A stretch of DNA of 64,000 nucleotides from Micromussa lordhowensis (Eukaryota; Cnidaria; Anthozoa; Scleractinia; Lobophylliidae): positions 5,816,335-5,880,334 of the forward strand of contig OZ026601.1 of NCBI GenBank assembly GCA_964020085.1, written 5' to 3'. The notes under the pieces are model-generated. The model was not told where the DNA came from. It made no database searches and saw only the letters and a list, made by a program, of their open reading frames with translations. Below are positions 46,125 through 57,035 of this stretch, piece after piece (within the stretch, counting starts at the first letter, position 1; each line of letters starts with the position of its first letter). Position numbers and translations under genes: made by a program.

Positions 46125-48025
46125 GGAGTGGGTGAGGCATTGGGAGCCAGGGAGTGGAAGCGGTCCATCTGAAAACGGGACAGAGAATCAGCTATAGGGT
46201 TGTCCAACCCTGGGATATGTTTGGCAGTGAAGGTAAAGTTGTGTATCAGGGTCAAAAGGGTAATGGAGCGAACCAGATCCATGATCCGGGATGACTTGGA
46301 ACGTTTAGAATTAATGATGGTGACAACGGGTAGGTTGTCACACCAGAAGCAAATGCGTTTACCCGACCAATAGGGGCCCCAGAGAAAGCAAGCAATATAA
46401 ATAGCGAAAAGTTCCTGCCAGTCAATACTGATTCCAATAACAGGGTTGAGGGAGTGCTGAGGGAGCCAGTGGCTTTGAAACCATTGTCCATTAAGGTACC
46501 CACCATAGCCAAGAGACCCGGAGGCATCAGTAAATAACTGGAGATCTGGGGAGGAGAGAACAGTGTCCCCCAAGAAGAAGCTTACCCCGTTCCAGTGTTC
46601 AAGAAAGCCCAGCCACATGGAAACGTCCTTGCGGAATTCGGTATTAAGTTTGATGTGCCATCTAGAGTTAGAAATGCCCTTAGTCAAACTAATAATGCGC
46701 TGCAGAAAGGCTCGGCCGGGTACCACAACCCTACAGGCAAACTGAAGGGTACCAATCAGGGACTGAAGGTCTTTCAGGGTAGTAGATTTCTTATGGGACC
46801 ACTCATGCAAGGCCTCTTTGAGCCTGGTTAGCTTGTCCAGTGGGAGGCGAGCTTCCATTTTGTTGGAATCGAGTAGAACACCCATAAACTCCAGGGATGT
46901 GCTGGGAGGGTAGGTTTTACCCGGGGCGACAGGGATATCAAGCTCTGTAAACAGACAGAGGATGTTACAGAGAGCTGTTAGGCAGTCGGACCTTGGGGAC
47001 TTGGTAACAAAAAAGAAGTCATCCAGGATATGGATAACATTAGGAATACCCAGTTTGGTCTTAATAACCCATTCAAGCATGGAGGAAAATTGGTCAAAGA
47101 GATAGGGAGCACTCCGTAAGCCAAAGGGGAGAACGGTGTCGAAGTAGTACAGGCCCTGCCATTTCATGCCTAAGAGTTCCCAGTCTAATGGGTGGACGGG
47201 AATGTTGCGGAAGGCAGACTTGATGTCTAGCTTTGACATAAAACACCCCTGGCCAAGGGTCTGGATGATCGAGATGGCATTATCTACTGTAATATAATGT
47301 AATGAATAATCACTGGGGCTGATGTGGGCATTGACACTTGTGGAGTGATGTTTTGGATATGAAAGGTGGAAAATTGTACGCCACTCAGAGGAGTGTTTCT
47401 TTGGAACTGCCCCAATGGGATAGACCTGTAAGTTGGGAAAGGGAGGGGAGAGGAAAGGGCCAGCTGTGCGGCCCAATTGCACTTCTTTAAAAATATTTTT
47501 GCTGATTATGGAGGGGTTATCCCTGGCAGACAGGAGGTTAGAATATTCTTTGGGGGTCCTTGGACCTTGGAAACCAAGTCTAAACCCTTGAGTGAGACCA
47601 GTAAGGAGATTGTCAACGTGGGCTTGGTCAGGGTGATCATGCAGGTAAGAGGAAAAAAGAGGGATATTAATGGGAGTGGAGGGGGACAGCTTTGACAGGT
47701 AGTTAGGTACGACTTCGGGAGGAATGGCTAGAGCGGCTAGCTGACTTTGGCTGGGGTCCTGAGTTGGACAGATCTTGGTGGTCCTTTCCAGGATGGGCTC
47801 CGAAGCATCCAGGTTTGTTGCACTGGTGTCTGTAGGGGCAGGGGGTGCGGGCACAAGGGACCCCTTTGTTGAAATTGTAGCACAAGTCAGCATGGTTTGG
47901 GCCGGGAGTGTCCTTGGACCTGGGAGAGAGGGGGCAAGCATCTGTAAAGTGGTCACTACTGCTACAGGACTTACAAAGGATGGACTTTGGTAGGCCCGTA
48001 AACGTATCCAAGTAAAGCTGTACAT
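46091..48025 (-). CDS. DIRS-like reverse transcriptase and RNase H
   Basis: 644 residues, open throughout. The polymerase has IGAVPKKHSSEWR near 205-216, the first aspartate in KLDIKSAF (D267), FGLRSAP near 301-307 and the catalytic HILDDFFF (D335, D336). RNase H follows with LFTDASGS (D500), WQELFA (E538), FWCDNLP (D563) and NPIADSLSR (D613). About the first 100 residues overlap the Gag-like frame by 323 bases in another frame, so the true start may be further in or reached by frameshift. Confidence 0.9.
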   Translation of the reverse strand: MYSFTWIRLRAYQSPSFVSPVAVVTTLQMLAPSLPGPRTLPAQTMLTCATISTKGSLVPAPPAPTDTSATNLDASEPILERTTKICPTQDPSQSQLAALAIPPEVVPNYLSKLSPSTPINIPLFSSYLHDHPDQAHVDNLLTGLTQGFRLGFQGPRTPKEYSNLLSARDNPSIISKNIFKEVQLGRTAGPFLSPPFPNLQVYPIGAVPKKHSSEWRTIFHLSYPKHHSTSVNAHISPSDYSLHYITVDNAISIIQTLGQGCFMSKLDIKSAFRNIPVHPLDWELLGMKWQGLYYFDTVLPFGLRSAPYLFDQFSSMLEWVIKTKLGIPNVIHILDDFFFVTKSPRSDCLTALCNILCLFTELDIPVAPGKTYPPSTSLEFMGVLLDSNKMEARLPLDKLTRLKEALHEWSHKKSTTLKDLQSLIGTLQFACRVVVPGRAFLQRIISLTKGISNSRWHIKLNTEFRKDVSMWLGFLEHWNGVSFFLGDTVLSSPDLQLFTDASGSLGYGGYLNGQWFQSHWLPQHSLNPVIGISIDWQELFAIYIACFLWGPYWSGKRICFWCDNLPVVTIINSKRSKSSRIMDLVRSITLLTLIHNFTFTAKHIPGLDNPIADSLSRFQMDRFHSLAPNASPTPCIIPPSAMAI

Positions 48026-48971
48026 CCCGCTCCCCCCATTTCTTTGAGAGGTTATGGGAGGCCCGGCGCCTAAATTCTACGTCGTATACGTACCAAGCCA
48101 TACCAGGGAATTTTCGTGCTGATTCGCGGATCAGCTGCTGATAAGAGATTAAGTCAACCCCGCGGGGAGGGAAAGAATGCAGGATGACAGAGGAATATAT
48201 GGCAAAGGCATCCAGCCAACGATCGATACTTGTGATCTTGGGGCGTTGGGCAGGGGATGGGAGTGGGATAGTAAGGCCCTCGTTCCCCACCTGGAGCTTT
48301 AGGTTAGAATTTACGCGATCGCGTAATAGGGAGGAAAAAGGGAGAAGGCTAGCAAGGTCCACGTACTCACCGTTCGTGATGGCCGCTATCTGGCTGTTGG
48401 AAAGGTGGCTGGCCACCGACGGAAGTCTGTAGTTCCTGTGGATGGAAGCGACATCTTCTGGATTGCCAAGGTCTAGAGCAGCGTGTCCGCCATCTTGTCC
48501 GCCATTGAAAGACCGCGCAGTAGGAAGAGTGGGGACGACTGACGGCTCGACGACTGGGACGAGACTTGGAGTGCCTGTCAGTGTTGGCTGAGCTGTCGAG
48601 GCTTGGGCCGGTTCGATTTCAGGCGGGACGACTGGTTCACTAGTGGAACTAGAGTTTAAGTTGGCCAGTTTGGCTTCCACTATGGAGGCTATCATCGCCG
48701 CTAACTGGTCGGGAACCTGCAGCGCAGTATTCGTAGCCGGAGTGTCGCTGTCTTGGAGGCGAGTGATCAAGACCCGGCGAGGACCGGTTTGGTTTAGCTG
48801 GCGTTGAGACAGCATAAAGCGGAGAGTCTCCGTGGGCATAGCCGTGTAGTTAATTGTCATATTTTGGGCCGACATTTGCGGTGGTCCGGCGCCAGCGGCT
48901 GAACTACCGGGTCCGGTTAGGTTTGCAGTGGTTTGAGAACGGTGGCTGCGAGATTTGCGTTGTTTAGGCAT
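47703..48971 (-). CDS. DIRS-like Gag protein with SAP-like and zinc-finger motifs
   Basis: 422 residues. Residues about 43-74 (MPTETLRFMLSQRQLNQTG and on) resemble a SAP DNA/RNA-binding motif. A proline/serine/threonine-rich stretch follows (110-155). Near the end are a CX2CX4HX4C knuckle (C333-C346) and a CX8CX4CX3H finger (C364-H382), then an arginine/serine tail. The zinc motifs suit nucleic-acid packaging. The start codon at 48971 is the first in a long open frame and is followed by a basic stretch. Confidence 0.75.
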   Translation of the reverse strand: MPKQRKSRSHRSQTTANLTGPGSSAAGAGPPQMSAQNMTINYTAMPTETLRFMLSQRQLNQTGPRRVLITRLQDSDTPATNTALQVPDQLAAMIASIVEAKLANLNSSSTSEPVVPPEIEPAQASTAQPTLTGTPSLVPVVEPSVVPTLPTARSFNGGQDGGHAALDLGNPEDVASIHRNYRLPSVASHLSNSQIAAITNGEYVDLASLLPFSSLLRDRVNSNLKLQVGNEGLTIPLPSPAQRPKITSIDRWLDAFAIYSSVILHSFPPRGVDLISYQQLIRESARKFPGMAWYVYDVEFRRRASHNLSKKWGERDVQLYLDTFTGLPKSILCKSCSSSDHFTDACPLSPRSKDTPGPNHADLCYNFNKGVPCARTPCPYRHQCNKPGCFGAHPGKDHQDLSNSGPQPKSASRSSHSSRSRT

Positions 48972-49240
48972 CGAAAGCGGAGAACAAAAAAGCGGAGAAC
49001 AGCCTAGCTTGAGTAATAGCTTACAACTGAGACAGGGTCAGAAGACACTGAGATTATTAACTGGGGAATGAAGGAGTTGGAGGGGGTTTGGCATGCTGAA
49101 ATCACATGAGAGCATGGTGGAAAACTACTGGGAGCTTTGTCGTATGATTGCCCATGTGGTAAACAAATACTATACATTGGACGTTGACCTAAGGCTATTG
49201 CACAATAGTTAAAATGGGAAGATAACAAACTAGCAACGCT

Positions 49241-50000
49241 TTAGATGACAGCTATGATGCAGACTACAGAGCTCATTAACCACAGTTTAAATGCTTAAAC
49301 TTCTAATTAAAATGATCGGAATTACGCGGCCTTACGTGACCGTAAACGGTCTTCATCTTCAGAAATGTTACCACCGTCAGTCTTTCTGGACCCTACCTAG
49401 TGGCAATCGGTAAATGTTTGCGTATTTCAAATATTTGAAAATAGGCGACGCTTAGATGCATACCTTGGGTGCCATCAATAATGACCAATAATATTTTGGC
49501 CTCAGTTATTCCAGTTTCAAGTAGAAAGTATAGAAACTCAATTGCACGCGGCATCTCCATAATAATTTAACAATTGCTATCAATCTGGTTTTCCGGCTCG
49601 TAATTTGATTTATCTCGTGTTATAAAATAAACGTTTTCTTAAAAATGTCTTGCATATTTTCAGTAACTGTTTAAACTCTTTATGATTCCGATGCCACGAG
49701 ATGTTGCATTTGACTGATGTCAAAATACGCAATAATTATCCGTCCTCGCAAGAAATTGATTTGCCGACAAATCGTCAGTTAGTGTAACAACAGTGAGAAG
49801 AAAATAAAGGTCTGTTTGACTAGCAAAGACAGAAGAGGCTTTACTTTTCAACCCATTATAACTACGAATGAACTCCGTCGTAGGCTAAAACAAAACCACA
49901 GAAACATTGTAACATTATTGCTACAATAAAATCCACTTAATTTTACGTTCAAAGTTTAGCTTGACAACAGTTACTGCACTTTTTAATAACATGCGGACTC
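49241..50000. other. non-coding stretch, nothing recognised
   Basis: AT-rich sequence with no supported exon, element end or repeat beyond the retrotransposon. Confidence 0.45.
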
Positions 50001-50007
50001 TTGAAGC

Positions 50008-50123
50008 TAACCTGTGATCAGGCGTATTTTTTTTTTTTTTGCGAAAGACGAAGGGAAAAGAGAGAGGGAAAAAAAATACTCGCCGCGTCTGAATACAGGG
50101 AAGAAGGGCATGATCGCAGGTTA
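50008..50123. mobile_element. 116-base MITE with TAACCTGYGATCAGGC arms
   Basis: TAACCTGTGATCAGGC at 50008 is the near inverse of GCATGATCGCAGGTTA ending 50123. The interior is a T run followed by an A/G-rich strand. A single arm of the same family occurs near 25230. Its right end is one base from the start of the next MITE. Confidence 0.65.
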
Positions 50124-50124
50124 C

Positions 50125-50328
50125 TTCAAAGCTCAACCGACAAATGCGTTTTTCGCTACCGTCAATCAAATGTTCGGCGGCTCCTCCCAGCTTCCGACTA
50201 TGTTGTCTGAACTGTGCTCAGCGATTTGATTTGATTACCGCGCGCTCGGCAGTAGTCGGAAGCTGGAAAGAGCCGCCGAACATTTGATTGACGGTAGCGA
50301 AAAACGCATTTGTCGGTTAAGCTTTGAA
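50125..50328. mobile_element. 204-base MITE with 76-base arms
   Basis: TTCAAAGCTCAACCGACAAA at the left and the inverse of the right end agree over about 76 bases with three differences. The arms contain CGGCGGCTC and CAGCTTCCGACTA. The centre is about 50 bases. No sure target duplication. Confidence 0.75.
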
Positions 50329-50329
50329 T

Positions 50330-52060
50330 TTTAGAGTTCGCACGTTATTGAAAAGCGCAGTAAAAGCGAAAGAAAGTCAGTTTTGTCGTTAAGTAACAAG
50401 CGTGTAACTCCCACGTAATATTATTAAAATAATATAATCCTTCTAGAAAAACTAATGGGGTATTAAATAAAAGGCGGCAATCGTTACTAAGACAACACGC
50501 AAGACAAAGCTGGAGAAAGACCCACTTTGTCTTTCATGTAGCTGATAGTAGCATATATAATAATGCATAAAGAATAGCAAAAGTCACAATGTGACCATTG
50601 CGCGAGCCTACAGTTGCATGTATATGCTAATTTAGCTTGTTTGTGTGTTAAACGTTTGTTTAACGATCACGATGTTAACAATAATTAAACCCAATTAATT
50701 CGAACCGTTACGTTAACGCAAGAGCTGTATAATTTTAATCGTCGAGCCGGATAAAACTGAAAACTGAAAAAACTTAAAAAGTATACATTTAACAAAGCAG
50801 TATTTATTATTCAACCGTTCTTAGTAGACCGTGAAAAAAGTTCATAATGAGATGTGCCCCGAATTCATTTCTCACTTAGCTTTTTTAAATACGACCCTTA
50901 TCATGCTGTCTGTTGATTCATATTAACCTTCGGGGAAAGTGGTTCAGATGTTACTTGGTAAAAGTTTATGAAGTTGTCAAAGTAGAGTATATATCGAGTT
51001 TGATAGTACATGGGGGGAATCTCAAAGACTTCTGCGTTTCCAGATTGTGACAAACAGTGTCTAAAATGAAACCCACAGACGAACAAATATTAGTCATGCA
51101 TGATGGCCGAATACGGTTGTGTTTACTCGAAACACTGTGTGTAAACACTGTATGAGCCTATCCATCGAGACAAACATTCTAGCAAGAGAGAAAACACAGG
51201 AATGCATACTTAGCGCCAACTAAAAACGGTGTTTGTCCCAGCGACTGAAACATGCATGTTTCACTAAGGTTTAAGGAATTCAGTCTTTCTGATGGCAGCG
51301 GGTGAATGTTCAGTCCGTATTTCAAATTATTGAAAATAGTACGCACAGCTTCACACCGTCGATGTTTCTATAATTTGAAATTAGTTTCCAATTGCGGTGT
51401 GGAAACTCCAATTCTTCTCCTCCAATGAAAAGATCATTTGGGGCTAAAACGAGAAGATTCCGTGATAGCACATGACTGCAAACGGTCTATGCAACAATAT
51501 AGCCGAGATTCATTCAGGTACGCAGCAGTTCGCTTACAGTAAAAGTAAGGATTTTTCGAACCGCTTGGGCAGCAATTAGTTTGAAAAATTAAGAGGTTTG
51601 AGAAATCAAGGGTACGTTCTCCTCACTTTTAGCCAAAGGAACAAAACGTCAGTTTGAATAATGTGGCGATTCGAAGTTTCGAAAAATCGGGATCCCGCTG
51701 CATCGTCTGCCTTCAAGCTGCACTTGTCCCGGTAATCGGACTTACACGAGAATGTCTCGATCCCACGATTGGGAACCAGCCGATCATGATTAACTGATTT
51801 AGAGATTTAGGGTAGCAGCAACGTCGAATTTGTGAGATTATTAACTTTAAAAAAAGTCATTGTAAAACAGTAAAACTAAAGCAAAACGATATTGTCTTAT
51901 AGAATCTTTAGAAAAGGCGTTTCTGAAGGATACGAAACAAGTTGCTAGTGGATACTGAGCCCCCTAATTATTTGACCGTATTTAAATGGATAATCATTTC
52001 CCGGGCGTCTTCTACAAATTCTAAAATTTCCGAGCTTTCACGTTCAATATAATACGGGCG
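50330..52060. other. non-coding stretch, nothing recognised
   Basis: Frames at 50901-51148 (minus) overlap each other and show no domain. No element ends were found. Confidence 0.4.
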
Positions 52061-52067
52061 ACAAATT

Positions 52068-52070
52068 AAT

Positions 52071-52126
<56 letters not shown>

Positions 52127-52144
52127 AGCGCCGAGTTGACTATA

Positions 52145-52181
<37 letters not shown>

Positions 52182-52183
52182 TT
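52068..52183. mobile_element. 116-base palindromic MITE
   Basis: AATAATTATTCCA and its near inverse bound arms containing GTTGGATATGAGATGAT, with the centre CGAGGCGCGTAGCGCCGAG. The design matches the elements at 34238, 34944 and 35055, including the ATTGTTTTATTA right flank shared with 34238-34351. Confidence 0.7.
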
Positions 52184-52204
52184 TTATTAAAAACGCCTCC
52201 CAAA

Positions 52205-52326
52205 AATAGAAAACTAGGCTACAATAAAAACAAAAAGGCCTAAAACATCACGCATACGCTCGCCATCTTTGTAGATCATGGTATAATGGCTCATATACCA
52301 TGATGGCTAAGCCAATGAAAACTCTC

Positions 52327-52360
<34 letters not shown>

Positions 52361-52395
52361 TTACGATTATTTCATTACCGTTTAATGTATAATGA
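52205..52395 (+). repeat. dispersed repeat, second copy of 33121-33435
   Basis: It shares with 33121-33435 the blocks CATACGCTCGCCATCTTTG, ATCATGGTATAATGG and GCATTATCCAATGATCCAGT in the same order and direction, with many substitutions. Confidence 0.5.
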
Positions 52396-53220
52396 GTGGC
52401 AAATTACGCCCACAATCTCTGCGACTGCAGGTTTATTGTATGGAAACAACGTTGCCATAGCAATTCTGTATTATTTTACATGTTGGATCTCAGTAGACGG
52501 GCATAAGATGATCGATCGCTTGATGTTAAGCTTGATCACAGTTTAATCGCGTACGATTATTTGAATCAATGCAACAAAATCGAATTGCAGTGAATTTAGT
52601 TTGTAATATCATGGGTAAAGAATTACTCCTTAATTTTGGATCCACAAGACGAGTCGTCAGTGATCTTCGCCTGAAGGGCGGCCTCGCCAGAAAGCAAAGT
52701 GTTCCGGACGAACCATGAACTTCCGAAGGAGAGCAAAGAGAGGGAAAAGTCCACAACCATTATTTTGTATGTCGCTTTCGTCTTACGGATTTCATCTCGA
52801 CAGATGCGTAACACAATCACTTGAGTCTAAGTTTGATCATGTGCAGTAACGACTTCAATTAAGCCAAGATTGATTTGCGCTGTAACTGTACGTTGAGTGT
52901 CGCTGGAAATACAGTCAAATATTTAAGTCTCCTCTGCTGTCTGAGCGTGTTACGTAAAGCTGAGGCGCATTCAAGGGATGGTCTGTATGCCGCGTTCTAA
53001 AAACCCTTTGGATGAACTGTAACTTGATTAAAGACATATTTAATCTCTCATTCAGAGTTCTACTTGCATTGTACACCCACTAGTCTATTTGAAGTCATAA
53101 AGTGGTCTGTGAAAACGTTTAAAGCAGAGGGAACCGAATTATATATTTTTTGTTGACAGGTAGTAGATGGTCTAATAAGTGCAAGGTGTGTTAACTGAGG
53201 GAATTATAGTAATTGCCAAC
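52396..53220. other. non-coding stretch, nothing recognised
   Basis: Frames at 52526-52820 on the minus strand overlap and have no recognisable domain. Confidence 0.4.
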
Positions 53221-53222
53221 GA

Positions 53223-53250
53223 GCCAGCCGAGCGAAGACGCTCGGCTGGC
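53223..53250. repeat. perfect 12-pair GC-rich hairpin
   Basis: GCCAGCCGAGCG (53223-53234), a four-base loop AAGA, and CGCTCGGCTGGC (53239-53250). Confidence 0.85.
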
Positions 53251-53452
53251 GAAGCGGCAGAGAATAGTGCCGCGCGAAGAATGGCGTATGCGAAAAAATT
53301 CTCGATCGAGCTCTGAAAAGTGTAACTGTAAGGTGTAAGATGTAACAATGGCTCAGTTTGAGCCAATTGCAAGGACGGAACTATTCGAGCTATTGTAGTT
53401 TTTAGCCAATCAGGAGGCGCGTTACATCTAGACTTGTCTCTTGGAATAGCCC

Positions 53453-53839
53453 ATTGCAGAAACGTGAGAGGACTGGGACGAGTTTCTTATATTGATTAGA
53501 TTGAAAATCTAAACATTTCAACTGAAATGTTACTGAATGAAAAGCTATCCAACCAAGTTTGAGAGTTTTCAGTGGAAAATTGTTTAAATGGGAGAATCTC
53601 AAAAGTTGCAAAATTCCATACAAATCCTTACAATTTTGTGGCTTGTCTACCCAATCCATACAAACTCTCTATTTTAGGTGATATTTGAAGAGCTACCATT
53701 TTGCAATTTTCCTTCTCTAAATACTTCTATTCTTGGTAAATACTCTCAAATTTAGTTCATCTTTCATTTGAATATCTTAGTTTTTCAAACAAACGGAAAA
53801 CAACCATACTCTTTCCCGGTCCTCTCACGTTTCTGCAAT
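53453..53839. mobile_element. 387-base MITE with GCAGAAACGTGAGAGGAC arms
   Basis: ATTGCAGAAACGTGAGAGGA at 53453 is the inverse of TCCTCTCACGTTTCTGCAAT at 53820-53839. Inner sequence also has scattered complementarity. The minus frame 53402-53659 is contained in the repeat and is not taken as a gene. Confidence 0.65.
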
Positions 53840-53907
53840 TGCCTATATCATTGTTTTCTTTGCTGTTGTGTTTATCCAACTGTGAACAATTTCATAGTCT
53901 CAGAACA

Positions 53908-54425
53908 TATCGAACCAGCGTGTTTCCTCTCTCACTTTATCGAAATGAAAGTTCAATTGGGGAGCGTACCCTTTACAAAACTCTTCTTCTAATTCGAATA
54001 TTCAGGAAAACTGTTAGACAAGAGCAAATCTAAGACACAAAATCGACATGGAAACGAACCAGCGTGTTCACCACGGAATTGAACGAGCGTGTTCATGAAT
54101 CGAAACAGTGTATTCCTTCTCTGTTTACCTATATCGAACTGAAAGTTCCATCGGGAAGCTTTTTTGGAAAGATTGTGTTCACCAGTCGAACCACTAGAGC
54201 AAATCCAGTGTTGAAATCTAGCATATCGAACTGAAGGTTGAGTCGGCAGTGTTTCCGAACAGAACTGAACGAGCGTGTTTATCATACAGTCGAATCCAGT
54301 GTTCAAAACACAAATCGGATCTGTTTTGCCACAGAATTAAACGAGTCGTGTTCATCAATCAAACTAGCGTGTTCACTTTCAGTTTGACTTTGCCCATCAT
54401 ATTGAACTGAAAGTTCGACCGAGCA
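53908..54425. repeat. degenerate minisatellite, period about 90-96
   Basis: TCGAACTGAAAGTTC-like words recur near 53940, 54133, 54226 and 54403, and GAAC-AGCGTGTTCA words recur between them. The spacings of 193, 93 and 177 fit one unit of roughly 90-96 bases. Long frames on the minus strand follow from the repeat. Confidence 0.6.
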
Positions 54426-54429
54426 GCGA

Positions 54430-55640
54430 TACATTCCAATACTCTTGATATTAAGGGATTGCGTGACGAACGTTACCTGCCGGTAAACGCGTTATAATTT
54501 TCTCTCGGTAATGTTTGCAACAGAAGAGAACCAAAAATCCTTTATGCTGTATTAATAAACCCCTTATTATAGCACAAATTATTCGCTCGTTGGCACTCTA
54601 TCGATAGGTATACCTAGTTTTACAAACAAAAGTATCAAAACTTTGTTTGTATACGGTTTTCATCACCACAGCTCAGTGATTTTAGCAGTGGTACAATATA
54701 CTTGTATGATAATTGCATGGTTACGGTATTATTTAACCGACAGAACGGATACGCTACGAAACACTGCACACACATGCAAAGTAAAAGGAGATATGAATTT
54801 ATAACCCAATTTATTTATTTTACGATATGCGGGAAAGTCATAATTACAGAAGAGTGACTTCCAACAATCAATTTACCATTAGCTTTAACCATTACCATTA
54901 GCTTTAACCATCTACGAAAACTTTAGTCATTACTGACAAAACTCATATTAAACATCGTTGTCTGCACAAAATCACTCTATATTTCTCTTAATTGTAGCTT
55001 TTCCAAACAGTTGGTCTGCGGATATATCAGCTCTACTAGCTAGCCGAGTTCTTATATACCGCAATTATTACGTATCGTACAAAGTTCTGGAAGCTTACAA
55101 AACAACTATTAGTGGAGCATTACAATGAGAAGTACAATTAGTAACTTAGCAACTTGCTTGGAAACTTACTCCTGAAAGCAACATTTTCTAGTAAGGATCT
55201 TTCTCGAAAAAAGGGTTAAGGGTATAGCCCTTAGGAGATGGATAACGGGCCGCAGTGGATCGCTTTTTTGTTAAATCTCTGCATCTTTATATTTAGCAAT
55301 TATTCACCGAAGTGGAGGTGAATGATGGTGGATATTACAGCCCGGAAGGAAATGATCGTGATGATAAACTCAAAAGAGTTTTACCATTTCCGTTGGAATC
55401 TTCAATAAAGTTGGACAATGGTCAATTTATGTACAATACTTAACACATCCCTACAGTGACATCTCGCCTTGCTGCATAGTATTGCCTCGACTCCGTCCTA
55501 TAACGTCACGGTGATGGCAAAGAAAAAGAAACCGGAACGGCCACACAAAGAGCGAGTTAATTTTATTAATCTTACGCGTAAAATGTTGATATTTTGGAAT
55601 ATTTAGCGTTCTAAATTGACCATATATTGCGTTCCCCAAT
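54430..55640. other. non-coding stretch, nothing recognised
   Basis: A short tandem word CATTAGCTTTAACCAT lies near 54887-54912. No exon or element end was supported. Confidence 0.4.
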
Positions 55641-55829
55641 GAATGCAATCCACTATAAAGCGTTCAAGTTCTCAAGGGCTCTTCGCGTCACCTACGTACA
55701 GAGCTAACACCGCGTCAGTTCAGACTAACCCAGGCTCTTTCCGCTCTTGGACTCTCACAACGCGTGACCCTTTTATTAATGGCTTGCTTTTCTCGAGACG
55801 TGAGCTTGGGACTGGGCCTGGTAAAAACC

Positions 55830-56210
55830 GATCTCTCTGGTGAAACTTTTGGTCTTAGAGAAGCCCCAACGACCTTCCAGAGGGTAGCCAGTCTGAGACA
55901 TTCTCCGTGGCGACTTGCTAGAAAGCCCAATTCGATTTCTCTACCCAGAGAGTACCAACGTCGCCAGTCAAGGGTTTCAATGTCGTCAGTCAAGACAAGA
56001 AAAGCAGCGCCTTGAGATGGCACTTTGCAAGCTTCGAGAGCGTAGACTTAAGATTGAGGCTAAGAAAATTAATGTCTGATTTTCTGCCCAAAGGATGACT
56101 TACCTGGGACAAGTGTGCTGATGGTATCGCCACTGATCCTCGCACGACGGAGGTGGCAAAAAAATTAGCCTAATTCAAAGATCCTCCTTTTGCGGGAGAC
56201 TTTTTCCTCA
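55830..56210 (+). pseudogene. Ty3/gypsy reverse transcriptase fragment
   Basis: TFGLREAPTTFQR corresponds to the PFGL-APATFQ motif. The catalytic YLDD segment is scrambled or deleted. Further on LEMALCKLRERRLKIEAKK, MTYLGQV and DGIATDPRTTEVAKK match the thumb region, with stops near 56077 and 56170 and a one-base shift near 56115. Confidence 0.6.
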
Positions 56211-56482
56211 TTTCGCGCAACGGGCAAGCAACACCTCTAAACTAGAGGTCCTCGAAGCTGTGCGAAGACTGAAGCATGGTAAGCAGAGAAGCAAGACAAC
56301 CGAAAAACTGTGTACTATAACTGCTAGGGTACAGTTGACAGCTTCAGGCGGCACCAAGGAAATACGTTTCTTGGGGCGCGATGACAGTATTTTGCTGGTC
56401 AGCGGTACACTTAAACAAAACTACAAAATGCCGGCAACCGTTAAATTGTTTTCGCCAGCAGCGAAAAAAAGCACAAAACTTA

Positions 56483-57032
56483 TGCTGTGTTCACACTAGG
56501 CCGAAACATGATTAGTCTGATCACGAATGAAACCTGTTTCATCATAAAAAGCGTTCACATCAGACAGTGCATTTCGCGAATCATGATTGAAACATGATTA
56601 GTCTGATCACGAATGAAACTACCTCACGAGGTAGTTTCAATCATAATCAGACTGATCACATTTAAAATGGCGGATGGATTCGGAGAAGACACGAGTGTGC
56701 AAAAGAACCAAACTTAGAGCTTTTATGAAGCCAAATGTCTAGTCGAAGTATGGGCAGACGAGGAAATACAACGACAATTAGCCGCAATGGGATGGACACA
56801 AAACATATGGGAGAACATTGCCGCAAAACTGAATGACAATGGTTTTAATTATAAGCGTACCGCATCCAATTGTAAAACGAATAAATGAATAAATGATTCA
56901 ACCATGCATGAAACGCGTTTGAAACCGACATCTCATGTGAACAATGCGAGTACAAACACGTTTACCGGCGTAACATGTTTCGTTGAAACATGTTTACTCT
57001 AAACATGTTTCAGCTTTAATATGGGCACAGCT
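56483..57032. mobile_element. 550-base Harbinger-like deletion derivative
   Basis: GCTGTGTTCACACTAGGCCG at the left resembles the inverse of the right end (GCTGTGCCCATATTAAAGCTG), and both lead into GAAACATG repeats. TTA flanks both sides (56480-56482 and 57033-57035), the expected 3-base target of PIF/Harbinger elements. The interior keeps a piece of a Myb-like gene and several GATTAGTCTGATCACGAATG copies. Confidence 0.6.
56667..56887 (+). pseudogene. Myb/SANT-like (trihelix) DNA-binding domain, truncated
   Basis: From ATG at 56667 the frame reads MADGFGEDTSVQKNQT, one stop (56715-56717), then CLVEVWADEEIQRQL, NIWENIAAKLNDNGF and TASNCKTNK to a stop at 56885-56887. The tryptophan spacing fits the Myb-like protein that accompanies the transposase in Harbinger elements. 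The domain end and the transposase are missing. Confidence 0.6.
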
Positions 57033-57035
57033 TTA

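Larger units (their letters stand above)
44560..49240 (-). mobile_element. DIRS-like tyrosine-recombinase retrotransposon, apparently intact
   Basis: Three overlapping open frames on the minus strand code a Gag-like protein, a reverse transcriptase/RNase H and a tyrosine recombinase, the hallmark set of the DIRS order. None has a stop or frameshift. No methyltransferase-like domain is visible, which favours a Ngaro-like over a DIRS1-like arrangement, but the split direct repeats expected there were not found, so both ends are approximate. The segment is richer in G on the plus strand than its surroundings. Confidence 0.75.

Noticed and set aside
47477..48432. Plus-strand genes within the DIRS-like element
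   Set aside because: They are antisense shadows of the reverse transcriptase and Gag frames.
44560..49240. Split direct repeats or inverted terminal repeats for the DIRS-like element
   Set aside because: I compared both flanks by eye and found no convincing match, so the ends are left approximate.
53402..54306. Minus-strand genes near 53.4-54.3 kb
   Set aside because: One is contained in a MITE and the other in a minisatellite.
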